Assembly (NCBI RefSeq): GCF_910589235.1
Contig: NC_060958.1
Location: forward strand, 1-64,000
DNA from: Vespa crabro
Taxonomy: Eukaryota; Arthropoda; Insecta; Hymenoptera; Vespidae
Direction of reading: 5' to 3'
Length of the DNA stretch: 64,000 bases
Translations under genes and position numbers: made by a program
Notes under the pieces: generated by a model
The model's database searches: none
What the model saw: the letters and a program-made list of their open reading frames with translations, nothing else
Told to the model about the DNA's origin: nothing
In this document: positions 63,520-64,000 of the stretch, in pieces
How the letters are laid out: every line of letters begins with the position of its first letter
Numbering within the stretch: the stretch's first letter is position 1

Positions 63520-64000
63520 GTGAGCTCTAATTAATCCATAAAAAAAAGTCTATTCTAGCTCGCAAGAAAATTTAGATATTGTCATTTGAATGAAAAATGT
63601 TTCTTCTTCTTTTTTACCTTTTATTTCATAGTCGATAACAAAGCAATAATATAAGCTACACATTAAAAGGAGATAAAGAAAGAGTAAAAGGAAAAAGAAT
63701 ATAGTAAGAAGATATCTTCTGATATAACAGATACAAAACGATCTGCGATCGGTTTTCTTTGTCGTACAACGTCGACGATAATAATCCTTTGTTCTCATTC
63801 GATCCACAGTTCCGTGTTTCTCTTTCTTTTGCTACTTTTGAATCTATATTTGCTGGATCAATGGTTTCTCGAAGGATCGTATTTTCGCTCGATTTACTTC
63901 ACCGATCGCGATAGCCCATGTATAAAATTGATGGGAACGTATCGATAACTTGTTCGTCATACTATCTCTGTCTCTCTCTCACTCATTTTTTCTCTTTTAC
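63520..64000 (+). other. Start of the next intron of the taperin-like gene
   Basis: Begins GTGAGC. AT-rich, with a short CT run near 63967, and no further coding exon before the window ends. Confidence 0.55.

Overview
This window looks like the left end of a hymenopteran chromosome, most likely from a vespid-type aculeate wasp. It opens with about 1.4 kb of a tandem 11-mer whose G-rich strand reads TTGCGTCAGGG. From memory this is one of the non-canonical telomere motifs reported for stinging wasps, and the C-rich strand on top is the orientation expected at a left end. The AT-rich background, many long simple repeats, short exons with GT-AG introns and a long first intron also fit a hymenopteran. 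Species assignment is inference.

Layout. (1) 1-1409: telomere array. (2) 1410-9432: subtelomeric minisatellite. It begins as near-identical 44-bp units and becomes A-rich, diverged units of about 59 bp arranged in a nine-unit higher-order repeat of about 533-535 bp. (3) 9602-11057: five and a third copies of a 273-bp repeat. (4) 11058-14934: AT-rich DNA with small diverged duplications. (5) 14935-29020: about 46 copies of a 304-bp satellite with local 608-bp dimers and longer duplications. The open frames in all these arrays are by-products of the repeats, not genes. (6) 29-64 kb: genic DNA.

Genes. An uncharacterised 360-codon frame lies at 30630-31712 (-). RSPH3, a radial spoke protein of motile cilia and sperm flagella, spans 34936-42184 (-). 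I rebuilt it as eight coding exons (380 aa) with every splice phase consistent. An unrecognised two-exon gene (328 aa) lies inside RSPH3 intron 1 on the same strand. A Myb/SANT-like (trihelix) regulator lies at 43630-44867 (-, two exons, 296 aa). On the + strand, a large disordered protein with a taperin/phostensin-like N-terminal motif starts at 48833; its second recognised exon is at 63346-63519 and the gene runs off the window.

Regulation. Two RFX-type X-boxes (14 bp, 13 of 14 bases shared, opposite orientation) lie 166 bp and about 1 kb upstream of the RSPH3 start. This is independent support for a ciliary gene. The + strand gene starts in a CpG-rich segment (47750-48832) that stands out from its AT-rich surroundings. 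No rRNA, tRNA, CRISPR array or intact transposon was recognised.
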